Source of the DNA: Isoptericola sp. BMS4
Lineage (GTDB): Bacteria > Actinomycetota > Actinomycetes > Actinomycetales > Cellulomonadaceae
DNA: 64,000 bases
Assembly: GCF_011634835.1 (NCBI RefSeq)
Contig: NZ_SIRP01000001.1
Span: 861,140 to 925,139 of the forward strand
Direction of reading: 5' to 3'
The translations under genes were made by a program, and so were the position numbers. Position 1 is the first letter of the stretch. Every line of letters starts with the position of its first letter. The notes beneath the pieces are model-generated. The model had not been told where the DNA came from. It was given only the letters and a program-made list of their open reading frames with translations, and searched no databases. Positions 53,846 through 61,464 of this stretch are shown piece by piece.

Positions 53846-55174
53846 TCAGAGCGTGAGCGCCGCGCCCATCGCCCGCGACAGGTACCACGGGTCCACGACG
53901 GCGGTGAGCTCGCGCGCGGAGTGCATCGACAGGATCGCGGCGCCGACGTCGACCACCCGGATGCCGAGCCGCGTCGCGGTGATGGGGCCGATGGTGGAGC
54001 CGCACGGGATCGTGTTGCTGGAGACGAACTCCTGGCTCGGCACACCCGCCGCGGCACAGGCCGCGGCCCACCGCGCGGCGCCGTGCGCGTCGGTCGCGTA
54101 CCGCTGGTTCGCGTTGATCTTGAGGATCGGCCCGCCGCCGGCGACCGGGTGGTTCGCCGGGTCGTGGCGCTCCGGGTAGTTGGGGTGCACGGCGTGCCCG
54201 ACATCGGAGGACACGCACAGCGACGAGGAGAACGCGCGCCGCCGGTCGACGTCGTCCGCGCCCAGCGCCGTCGAGACCCGGACCAGGACGTCCTCGAGGA
54301 ACGGTCCCGCCGCCCCCGAGCGCGACCCGGACCCGATCTCCTCGTGGTCGAACGCCGCGAGCACCGCCACCCCGGACAGCGCCGCCGGGTCCGCGCCCAG
54401 CAGCGCGACCAGCGCCGCGTGCGTGGAGAGCAGGTTGTCGAGCCGCCCCGACGCCCACAGCGCCCCGCCGGCGCCGAACGCGCGCGGCGCCTGCGTGTCC
54501 GCGACGAGCACGTCGTAGCCCGCGATCTCGGCCGGGTCGACGCCCGCGCCGTCGTCGGCGCTCGCGGCCAGCGCCGCCAGCACGTCCGCGTCGGCGACGT
54601 CGCCCAGACCGAAGACCGGCTGGGTGTGCCGCTGCTTGTCGAGCGCGAGGCCGTCGTTCACGGCCCGGTCCAGGTGGATCGCGAGCTGCGGGATCCGCGC
54701 GAACGGCCCGGTGCGCACCAGGTGCTCGGTCCCGTCGGCGGTGACGACCCGCCCGGCGAGCTCGAGCTCGCGGTCCAGCCAGGAGTTGAGCAGGGGCCCG
54801 CCGTACACCTCGACGCCGGCCTGCTGCCAGCCGTGCCCGCCGGTCGTCGGGCGCGGCTTGAGCTTGAAGCCGGGGGAGTCGGTGTGCGTGCCCAGGATCG
54901 TGAACGGCGTCGTGGCACCGGCCGACGGCGGTACGACGACCGCGACCGCGGCGCCGTCGCGCACGACGACGTAGCGGCCGCCGGGCTCGACGTCCCACGC
55001 GGCGTCCTCGTCCAGGCGGGTGAACCCGGCGGCCTCGGCACGGCGGGCCACCTCCGCGGCGGCGTGGTACGACGACGGCGACGCGGTGACGAAGGAGCCG
55101 AGGTCCTCGGCGTGGGTGCGGGCGGCCTCGGGAACGGGGGTGCTGTTCACAGCGGCGTCAGGCATGGCCGTCAT
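53846..55174 (-). CDS. M18 family aminopeptidase
   Basis: 442 residues. Zinc-dependent aspartyl-type aminopeptidase that cuts N-terminal residues from peptides. Motifs: LGTHTDSPGFKLKP (about 90-103, zinc His and Asp), GRLDNLLSTHAALVA (bridging Asp), AAFDHEEIGSGS (about 270-281, catalytic Glu pair) and HAVHPNYPERH. ATG 55174 has GGAGGG 7-8 bases upstream; ATG 55165 is possible. Terminated by a hairpin before the helicase gene. Confidence 0.93.
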   Translation of the reverse strand: MTAMPDAAVNSTPVPEAARTHAEDLGSFVTASPSSYHAAAEVARRAEAAGFTRLDEDAAWDVEPGGRYVVVRDGAAVAVVVPPSAGATTPFTILGTHTDSPGFKLKPRPTTGGHGWQQAGVEVYGGPLLNSWLDRELELAGRVVTADGTEHLVRTGPFARIPQLAIHLDRAVNDGLALDKQRHTQPVFGLGDVADADVLAALAASADDGAGVDPAEIAGYDVLVADTQAPRAFGAGGALWASGRLDNLLSTHAALVALLGADPAALSGVAVLAAFDHEEIGSGSRSGAAGPFLEDVLVRVSTALGADDVDRRRAFSSSLCVSSDVGHAVHPNYPERHDPANHPVAGGGPILKINANQRYATDAHGAARWAAACAAAGVPSQEFVSSNTIPCGSTIGPITATRLGIRVVDVGAAILSMHSARELTAVVDPWYLSRAMGAALTL

Positions 55175-55196
55175 CCTGCCACCCCCCTCCCTCGCT

Positions 55197-55257
55197 GCCG
55201 AACAGGTGGTTGGTCCGGGACTCGACACTCGAGTCCCGGACCAACCACCTGTTCGGC
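55197..55257 (-). terminator. 29-bp perfect inverted repeat
   Basis: Arms 55197-55225 and 55229-55257 are exact reverse complements around the 3-base centre CAC. It lies 11 bases after the stop of the sigma-partner gene and 22 bases before the aminopeptidase start, all on the minus strand. Confidence 0.75.
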
Positions 55258-55268
55258 GCCCGGATTTC

Positions 55269-56642
55269 TCAGTCGCCCGCGACGAAGAACCGCCAGGTCC
55301 CGTCCTCGCGGATGCCGAGGCGCCACCCGAGGTAGCCCCCGCCCGCGCGCATGTCCGCCGCCTCGCCGGCGTCGAGCAGCCCGGCATCCACCACCTCCTG
55401 CCACGCCTCGTCGGAGCCCGCCCACTCCTGCGTGGCGACGCGCGGCCACACGTACGTGAACGGGCCCTGGTCGTCGGCCGGGCTGGCGGACCACCGGGTG
55501 TCCGCGACCAGTTGGGCCAGGTGGGAGTACACGTCGTCGTGCTCCTCGGCGCCGGGCAGCGTGAAGAACTCCGCGGGTGTGCGGCCGCCGAAGTTCGTGC
55601 TGGTCCCGTCGGCCCGCGCACGCTCCACGAGCGCGCCGTCGTCGCAGCCCAGCGCGTCGTCGAGCAGCGCCTCCGCCGTCCCGCGCACGGTCGGGGGCAG
55701 CGTGGACAGGTCCGGCCGGCCCGCGTCGAGCCCGTCCGCCGAGCAGTCGGCGCCCGCCGGCTCAGCAGAGTCAGGGCCGCCGCCTGACCCGTCGTCCGCC
55801 ACCACCACCGTGGCGGGCTCGGAGAGCGCCAGCCCGACCCGCGAGTAGTCCGCGGACCACACCGTGACGTACGCGCGGACCTGGTACTCCCCGGCGGGCA
55901 GCTCGGTCGTGTACGTGTCAGCGCCACCCTCCTCGTCGTGCTCCGGGGCGCAGGTCGTCACCGTGGAGTCCTCGGCGTCCCGCTCGCGCTCGACGTCGCC
56001 GAGCCGGTCCATGCCCCCCTCGGTCGTGTCGATCCCGACGTCGACCACGCGGCCGTCCTGCGCCCAGAGCAGCGTCGGGGCGCTCACGCGCTCCCCGGCG
56101 GAGCCCTCGGCCGAGAGGGTCAGCCGCGTGGGCGCACGCCACGTCCGCACCGCGTCGGTCCCGTCCGCGCTCGACACGGTCCCGAGGGCGGGGTCGTCGA
56201 GCAGCTCCAGCGTGTTCGCCGGCAGGTCGTCGGCCGGCATCCCGCACACGAGGTCGGTGCCCTGCAGCCACGCGGGCTGGTAGCCGTCCTCGACGAGCGC
56301 CACCGCGCCCCGCTCCTCGCCGTCGACCGTGGCGCCGTCGGACGGCTCCGGCGACGACGTGCGCGTCGGCGAGGGCGTGACCGCAGGGCCGGGCAGCGGG
56401 TCCGGTTCCGGCAGCAGGGTCGCGCCGCCCACGACGAGGCCGCCCGCCACGACGAGCGTCGTCGCGCCGATCCCGGCCTGCTTGATCGTGCGGCGGCGCC
56501 GCACCCGGGAGCGCACGCCGCCGAGCGCGCCGTCGAGCCCCGACGACGTCGCGCCGACGCCCGCCAGGGTGTCGAGCTCGCGCCGCAGGGCCTCCTCGGT
56601 GCGCGGGTCGGTCCAGTCGTCGCGTGCGTGGTTCGTGCTCAT
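55269..56642 (-). CDS. membrane-anchored putative anti-sigma/partner protein of the ECF sigma factor
   Basis: 457 residues. A cytoplasmic N-terminal segment (about 1-52) is followed by a single helix (GIGATTLVVAGGLVVGGATLL, about 57-77) and a large extracytoplasmic part with a Pro/Ser/Thr-rich stretch and Cys pairs. Its ATG overlaps the sigma stop by four bases (56639-56642). This is the layout of an anti-sigma factor, though no ZAS Cys/His motif is seen in the N-terminal part, so the role is inferred from position. Confidence 0.65.
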   Translation of the reverse strand: MSTNHARDDWTDPRTEEALRRELDTLAGVGATSSGLDGALGGVRSRVRRRRTIKQAGIGATTLVVAGGLVVGGATLLPEPDPLPGPAVTPSPTRTSSPEPSDGATVDGEERGAVALVEDGYQPAWLQGTDLVCGMPADDLPANTLELLDDPALGTVSSADGTDAVRTWRAPTRLTLSAEGSAGERVSAPTLLWAQDGRVVDVGIDTTEGGMDRLGDVERERDAEDSTVTTCAPEHDEEGGADTYTTELPAGEYQVRAYVTVWSADYSRVGLALSEPATVVVADDGSGGGPDSAEPAGADCSADGLDAGRPDLSTLPPTVRGTAEALLDDALGCDDGALVERARADGTSTNFGGRTPAEFFTLPGAEEHDDVYSHLAQLVADTRWSASPADDQGPFTYVWPRVATQEWAGSDEAWQEVVDAGLLDAGEAADMRAGGGYLGWRLGIREDGTWRFFVAGD

Positions 56643-57226
56643 CGGGCGGCCCTCCCGTCGGTCGTGCGGGTCGTCGGCCCCGCGGTGTCGATGTCCACCT
56701 GCAGCACCGCGCGCATCGTCCCTGTCGCGTCCGCCAGGTAGCGCTTGACCGTGCCCTGCGCGAGGCCGAGGCGTGCGGCCACCTGCGGCACGGTGAGGTC
56801 CTCGAAGTAGCGCAGGACGACGCACGCCCGCTCGCGGGGGCTCAGCCGCGCCAGGGCAGCGGCGACGTCGGCGCGCGCCGTGGCTCCGGACGCGGGCCCG
56901 CGCACGTGGTCGTCGGCCGCCACGAGGTGCCGCACGCCGGACCACCGCCGTCGGCGCCGGTACTCGTCGAGGTACAGCGTGAGGATCGCGCGGCGCACGT
57001 AGGCCTCGGACGTCCCGCTCGTGCCGCCGTCGAGCGGGTGCACGCCCGCTGCGGGGGCGGGCTCCCCCGGCGCCCGGCGGCGCAGCCGCGAGAACACCTT
57101 GACGAGGGCGTCCTGCACCAGGTCCTCGGCCTGGCGCTGGTCGCCGCACAGCACGTAGGCGTACCCCACGAGCGCGCGTCCTCGTGACTCGGCGAGCTCG
57201 GCCAGCTCGCGCTCCCAGTGGGCCAT
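56639..57226 (-). CDS. ECF-type (SigE-family) RNA polymerase sigma factor
   Basis: 195 residues. Region 2 AYVLCGDQRQAEDLVQDALV (about 23-42) and region 4 LSPRERACVVLRYFEDLTVP then QVAARLGLAQGTVKRYLADA (about 129-168) are clear. An unusual Pro/Ala-rich insert (about 50-72) lies before YVRRAILTLYLDEYRRRRRW. ATG 57226 has GGGAGG 4 bases upstream. Autoregulation is likely but no promoter motif could be assigned. Coupled to the downstream membrane gene. Confidence 0.88.
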   Translation of the reverse strand: MAHWERELAELAESRGRALVGYAYVLCGDQRQAEDLVQDALVKVFSRLRRRAPGEPAPAAGVHPLDGGTSGTSEAYVRRAILTLYLDEYRRRRRWSGVRHLVAADDHVRGPASGATARADVAAALARLSPRERACVVLRYFEDLTVPQVAARLGLAQGTVKRYLADATGTMRAVLQVDIDTAGPTTRTTDGRAAR

Positions 57227-57386
57227 GGGTCCTCCCTGCAGGCATCCTTACCCACCCTGACGCTCCCCACCCCCGGACCGTTGGGTCGTGACGTGCCGCC
57301 GTTCGCGGGCGTGCCTACGCTGGTGCCTCAGGACGCCGGCGTCGCGCTCGCCCGGGCGGCGTCCGGCGGGTGGAGGGAGACCTGCC

Positions 57387-58226
57387 GTGAGCGAGCCGAC
57401 CGGGGTGGTGCGCGTCGACGTGGACGCGGCGCGGCTCGGGGGGGTGGACGGGCTCGACGTCGCCTACCGGCGGGCGGGGACGGGGCCCGCGCTGGTGCTG
57501 GTGCACGGCGCCGCGGAGGACGGCCGGGTCTGGACGCCGCAGCTCGCCTCGCTGTCCGACGAGCTCACCGTCGTCGCGTGGGACGAGCCCGGCGCGGGGG
57601 CGTCGGACGACGTGCCGTCCGACTTCACGCTCGCCGACTACGCCGACTGCCTGGCCGGGCTGATCAGGTCCCTGGGTGTGGGTCCTGCCCACGTGGGCGG
57701 GCTGTCCTGGGGGTCCACGGTCGTCCTGGAGCTGTACCGGCGGCACCCCGGGCTGGTGTCCACCCTGGTCCTCACGGGCGCGTACGCCGGATGGAAGGGC
57801 TCGCTGCCGGCCGGGGAGGTCGTCGCCCGCGTCGACGGCGTGCGGCGGCTGCTCGCCGCCCCGCCCGAGGCGTTCGACCCCATGTTCCCGGGGCTGTTCG
57901 CCGCGGCCCCGCCGGCCGAGTTCGTCCCGCTGCTCGACGCGATGACGGCGGACGTGCGCCCCGCGAGCATGCGGACCGCGCTGGAGATCATGGCCGAGGC
58001 CGACCTGAGCACCGTGCTGCCCGGCGTCGTGGTGCCCACCCTGCTGCTGTGGGGCGAGCAGGACGCCCGGTCCCCGCTCGCGGTGGCCCGCACGATGGAG
58101 CGCGCGATCCCGGACGCGACGCTGGTCGTGATCCCCGGCTGCGGGCACGTGACGAACCTCGACCGGCCCGCCGCGTTCGACCGTGCGGTGCGCGCGTTCT
58201 GCCGGGACCACCCGCCGCCCGGCTGA
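57387..58226 (+). CDS. alpha/beta-fold hydrolase
   Basis: 279 residues. LVLVHGAAEDGRVW (oxyanion HG, about 40-53), the nucleophile elbow GLSWGS (about 109-114, Ser), a later Asp in WGEQDARSPL and GCGHVTN (catalytic His) form the triad. No substrate can be named. GTG 57387 has GGAGGGAGA about 7 bases upstream; TACGCT at 57314-57319 may be its -10 box. Its stop and that of the convergent ArsA-like gene lie in one palindrome. Confidence 0.87.
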   Translation: MSEPTGVVRVDVDAARLGGVDGLDVAYRRAGTGPALVLVHGAAEDGRVWTPQLASLSDELTVVAWDEPGAGASDDVPSDFTLADYADCLAGLIRSLGVGPAHVGGLSWGSTVVLELYRRHPGLVSTLVLTGAYAGWKGSLPAGEVVARVDGVRRLLAAPPEAFDPMFPGLFAAAPPAEFVPLLDAMTADVRPASMRTALEIMAEADLSTVLPGVVVPTLLLWGEQDARSPLAVARTMERAIPDATLVVIPGCGHVTNLDRPAAFDRAVRAFCRDHPPPG

Positions 58227-58237
58227 GCGCTCAGCCG
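58220..58237. terminator. 18-base palindrome containing both stop codons of convergent genes
   Basis: CGGCTGAGCGCTCAGCCG. The hydrolase ends GGC-TGA at 58221-58226 and, on the minus strand, the ArsA-like gene ends GGC-TGA at 58231-58236. The stops are only 4 bases apart. Confidence 0.6.
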
Positions 58238-59199
58238 AGGTGCGCCGCCAGGCGGTCGAGGGCGGCCGGGCCGACGACGTCGTCGGCCTGCAGCGGCACC
58301 TCGTCGAGGGGCAGGTGACCCAGCGCCTCGCGCAGGGTGCGCAGGTGCGCGTCCTCCTGCGCGTGCCGGGCGGCGAGCAGCGCTCCGGCGTCGGCGGGGG
58401 AGCGCTTGTTCACGACGAGCCCGCCGACGGGCACCCGCAGGCCGTCGAGCTCGGCGCACAGCTCGATCGTCTCGGCGACGGGCAGGCGCTCGGCGGCGAG
58501 CACCACGACGAACGCCGTGGTGCCGGCGTCGGTGAGCACCTCGCGCAGCGTGGCGAACCGCGCGCGCCGGTCCTCCAGGACGCGGCGGATCTCGCCGTCG
58601 CGCCGGGCCTCGGCCTCGCCGCGGCCGCCGAGCATCTGCGCGGCGGCGCCGAGCCGCTCGGAACGGTCGCGTCGGCGCAGCAGCCCGTCGGTCCACGCGC
58701 CCATCGTCTCGGGCAGGGTGAGCAGGCGGGCCGTGTGCCCCGACGGCGCGGTGTCGAAGACGACGAGGTCGTGGCTCGCCAGGCCCTGCTCGACGGCGGT
58801 CGCCACCCGCTCCAGCACGGCGGCCTCGTGGGTGCCGGGCGCGTCGCGGGCCAGGTCGAGGTGGCGGTCCACCTCCCCGGCCAGGTGCGGGGCCACCAGG
58901 CGGTGCAGGGTCCGCCGCACCTGCGCCAGGTGCGCGTCGGCGGTGCGCGCCGGGTCGATCTCGACGCCGTCGAGCAGCCCGCCGCCCGGGAACGGCCCGG
59001 CGAGCCGGACGGCGTCGTCCCCGACGGGCCGCTCCCACAGGTGCCCGAGGTTGTGCGCGGGGTCGGTGGACACGAGGAGCACGCGGCGCCCGGTGCGCGC
59101 CTGCGCGAGGGCCACCGCTGAGGCGAGCGACGTCTTGCCGACGCCGCCCTTGCCGCCGAGGAACAGCACGCGCCGCCGCGCGGCGAGGTCTAGCAGCAC
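58231..59199 (-). CDS. ArsA/Get3-like P-loop ATPase (single domain)
   Basis: 322 residues. VLFLGGKGGVGKTSLA (P-loop, about 11-26), STDPAHNLGHLWE (switch I, about 44-56) and FDTAPSGHTARLLTLPE (switch II) match ArsA/Get3. It has one ATPase domain, unlike two-domain E. coli ArsA, and only one Cys (ELCAEL), so both the ArsA metalloid-binding cysteines and the Get3 CxxC zinc site are missing. The GTG 59199 start overlaps the end of the small Cys-Cys gene by 10 bases. Third gene of the cstA set. Confidence 0.85.
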   Translation of the reverse strand: MLLDLAARRRVLFLGGKGGVGKTSLASAVALAQARTGRRVLLVSTDPAHNLGHLWERPVGDDAVRLAGPFPGGGLLDGVEIDPARTADAHLAQVRRTLHRLVAPHLAGEVDRHLDLARDAPGTHEAAVLERVATAVEQGLASHDLVVFDTAPSGHTARLLTLPETMGAWTDGLLRRRDRSERLGAAAQMLGGRGEAEARRDGEIRRVLEDRRARFATLREVLTDAGTTAFVVVLAAERLPVAETIELCAELDGLRVPVGGLVVNKRSPADAGALLAARHAQEDAHLRTLREALGHLPLDEVPLQADDVVGPAALDRLAAHLG

Positions 59200-59453
59200 G
59201 ACACGTGCTCCAGGGGCGAGCGGTCCATGCCCATGCGGGTGTGCCACTCGTGCACGCGCTCCGCGACGAGCGGCAGCAGCTCGACGGTGTAGTACGAGGC
59301 CGGGTTGGGCACGCCGAGCGCCTCGGCGAGGACGACGACGGTGAACAGGTCGTCCTCGTCCCGCCGGGCGCCCGAGAGCGTGCGCCGGTACGGCGCCTCG
59401 TAGAGCTCCCGGAGCCCGGCGGACACCCCGCGCAAGCGGTCGCGCACGGTCAC
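59190..59453 (-). CDS. small Cys-Cys-ending protein (cory-CC-star family) beside cstA
   Basis: 87 residues, ending RSPLEHVSCC followed by TAG. The N-terminal part is helical and basic (RLRGVSAGLRELYEAPYRRT), with a conserved-looking ELLPLVAERVHEWHTRMGMD. It resembles the actinobacterial cory-CC-star proteins, named for the Cys-Cys-stop, found next to cstA and an ArsA-like gene. GTG 59453 lies 4 bases after the cstA stop. Its last codons overlap the ATPase gene start. Function unknown; the dicysteine may be redox-active or metal-binding. Confidence 0.85.
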   Translation of the reverse strand: MTVRDRLRGVSAGLRELYEAPYRRTLSGARRDEDDLFTVVVLAEALGVPNPASYYTVELLPLVAERVHEWHTRMGMDRSPLEHVSCC

Positions 59454-59457
59454 GACG

Positions 59458-61173
59458 TCACGCCCGCTCGTCGCCTCCGCCGGCCGACGACGCCAGCACC
59501 GGCTCGTCCGTCTCGGGGTCGAAGTCGCCCCGGCGCGCCGCGCGCATGGCGATCGCGGACTCCAGCGCCACCCACAGGGACGCGACGAGGATGACGACGT
59601 CCAGGCCGAGCAGCAGCCAGCTGCGGTCCGCCCAGAAGGTGCCGAGCTGCACGACCAGCGCGTAGATCGACATGACGAGCACGAAGACCAGCGGGACGAG
59701 CACGGGCAGCGGGTTGCGCTTCTTGCGCAGCAGGACCACCGCGACGATCGCGAGGGTCAGCGACGCCAGGAGCTGGTTGGTGGTGCCGAACAGCGGCCAG
59801 ATGAGCAGCCCGCCGGAGCCGTCCCCGCCGGCGCTGAACGTCAGGCCGACCGCGACGACGAGCACGATCACGGTGGCCCAGCCCTTGGGGACCCGGACCC
59901 CGAGGACCTCGCCGGCCTCCTGCACGACGAACCGCTGCAGGCGCACGCCCGTGTCCATGGTGGTGGCGGCGAACAGCACCGCCATCGTCGCGAGGATCGT
60001 CGCCGACAGCGAGGCGGGGATGCCCAGGCCCGCGTTGACGATGGAGGCGCCGCCCGAGACGAACGCGGACACGCCGCCCTCGTTGAAGGCGCTGTACACG
60101 GCCTCCCAGTCGGCGAGGGTCCGGTAGCCGGCCGTGGCGGCGATGATCGCGCCGAGCGCCAGCATGCCCTCGCCGACCGCGCCGAAGTAGCCGACGAACC
60201 GGCCGTCGGTCTCGGAGTCGAGCTGCTTGGCCGACGTGCCCGACGCGACCATGCCGTGGAAGCCGGAGATGGCGCCGCAGGCGATGGTGACGAACAGCAG
60301 CGGCACCAGGCTCGGCGTGCCCTCGGGCACGTCCTGGTTGATCGCGGGGGCCACGACGGCCGGGCTGGCGAACAGCACGGACAGGTAGAGGATCCCCAGG
60401 CCGATGAACAGCTGCACGCCGTTGATGTAGTCGCGCGGCTGCAGCAGCACCCACACCGGCAGCAGCGAGGCGATGCCCGCGTAGACGAACAGGGCCACGA
60501 TCCAGAACGTGGCGGGGGACATCCCGAGGACCGGGTCCGGCAGCACGACCGGGAACCGGTCGCCGACGACGATCAGCGTGTACAGCGCGACGACGCCGAT
60601 CACGGTGGTGACCAGCAGGTTGATCTTCCAGCGGTAGATCATCTGGCCGATGACCGCGGCGACGACGATCGCGCCCCAGACGGGGATGACCGACGACGGG
60701 GTCGAGATCAGCAGGTTCTTGATGACGGTGGCGAACGCCGCCACGACCATGAGCAGCAGCAGGAAGATGACGACGAGGAACAGGTTGCGGCCCCGCGCTC
60801 CGATGTAGCGGCCGGAGAGCATGCCCATCGACTGGCCCCGGTTGCGCACGGACGCCCACAGGGCACCCATGTCGTGCATGCCGGCGAAGAAGACGGTGCC
60901 GAGCGTGACCCACAGGAACGCGGGCAGCCAGCCCCAGATGACGGCCACCGCCGGCCCGACGATCGGGGCGGCGCCCGCGACGGAGGTGAAGTGGTGCCCC
61001 CACAGCACGAACTTGTTGGTGGGGACGTAGTCCACCCCGTCGGACAGCTCGTGGGCGGGGGTGCGGAAGCCCGCGGCGAGCCGGTAGACGCGCCTGCCGA
61101 GGTACTTCGAGTACAGGAAGTACCCGGCCAGCATCATCGCCAGCCCCACCAGCATGAGGACCAGGGAGTTCAT
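59458..61173 (-). CDS. cstA: carbon starvation protein A (CstA), pyruvate/peptide transporter
   Basis: 571 residues with about 16 hydrophobic segments. CstA signatures: VDYVPTNKFVLWGHHFTSVA, AGAAPIVGPAVAVIWGWLPA, RDYINGVQLFIGLG and FGTTNQLLASLTL. In E. coli CstA imports pyruvate and peptides on starvation. ATG 61173. TAGAAT at 61233-61238 (minus strand) is a likely -10 box with a hairpin at the transcript start. A GTGA-N6-TCAC site lies 100 bases upstream of that start. Followed by the Cys-Cys and ATPase genes. Confidence 0.95.
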   Translation of the reverse strand: MNSLVLMLVGLAMMLAGYFLYSKYLGRRVYRLAAGFRTPAHELSDGVDYVPTNKFVLWGHHFTSVAGAAPIVGPAVAVIWGWLPAFLWVTLGTVFFAGMHDMGALWASVRNRGQSMGMLSGRYIGARGRNLFLVVIFLLLLMVVAAFATVIKNLLISTPSSVIPVWGAIVVAAVIGQMIYRWKINLLVTTVIGVVALYTLIVVGDRFPVVLPDPVLGMSPATFWIVALFVYAGIASLLPVWVLLQPRDYINGVQLFIGLGILYLSVLFASPAVVAPAINQDVPEGTPSLVPLLFVTIACGAISGFHGMVASGTSAKQLDSETDGRFVGYFGAVGEGMLALGAIIAATAGYRTLADWEAVYSAFNEGGVSAFVSGGASIVNAGLGIPASLSATILATMAVLFAATTMDTGVRLQRFVVQEAGEVLGVRVPKGWATVIVLVVAVGLTFSAGGDGSGGLLIWPLFGTTNQLLASLTLAIVAVVLLRKKRNPLPVLVPLVFVLVMSIYALVVQLGTFWADRSWLLLGLDVVILVASLWVALESAIAMRAARRGDFDPETDEPVLASSAGGGDERA

Positions 61174-61319
61174 GGGTTCGTTCCGTTCTGTCGCCGTCGA
61201 CGCCGGGGGCGTCCGAGGAGGACGCCCGGGGGATTCTAGGGCGTCGGCGGGGTGCCCCGGCGCCGGTCGGTGAGCGCGCCGTCGGCCCGCCCGACGCCGG
61301 CACCCGCGGGCCCGTGTTC

Positions 61320-61333
61320 GTGACGGCCGTCAC
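61320..61333. promoter_or_regulatory. CRP/GlxR-type operator between cstA and hppA
   Basis: GTGACGGCCGTCAC is a perfect 14-base palindrome of the form GTGA-N6-TCAC, followed by A (TCACA). Its centre is about -100 for cstA (activation-compatible) and about -25 for hppA (repression-compatible). Confidence 0.6.
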
Positions 61334-61339
61334 ATGTGA

Positions 61340-61345
61340 GTAGAC
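61340..61345 (+). promoter_or_regulatory. -10 element of hppA
   Basis: TAGACT, 6 bases after the CRP-type site. Confidence 0.45.
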
Positions 61346-61464
61346 TCGCGCGCATCCCGCCGTCAACGGTGCCGGCGGGACCTTCCGTTCCTGCGGTCGG
61401 AAGCCCCACCGGGCGGCGTCGGCGGAGCGGCAGGACCAGGACTGCAGCACGTCGAGGAGGACGG

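Larger units (their letters stand above)
61174..61464. other. divergent cstA/hppA promoter region
   Basis: 291 bases. Holds the cstA -10 box (TAGAAT, 61233-61238, minus), a hairpin at its transcript start (61207-61214 with 61220-61227), a CRP/GlxR-type site (61320-61333) and the hppA -10 box (TAGACT, 61340-61345). hppA would have a leader of about 113 bases. Confidence 0.6.

Noticed and set aside
58231-59199. Arsenite-pump ATPase (ArsA proper)
   Set aside because: Single domain, lacks the metalloid cysteines, and no arsB/acr3 gene is near.
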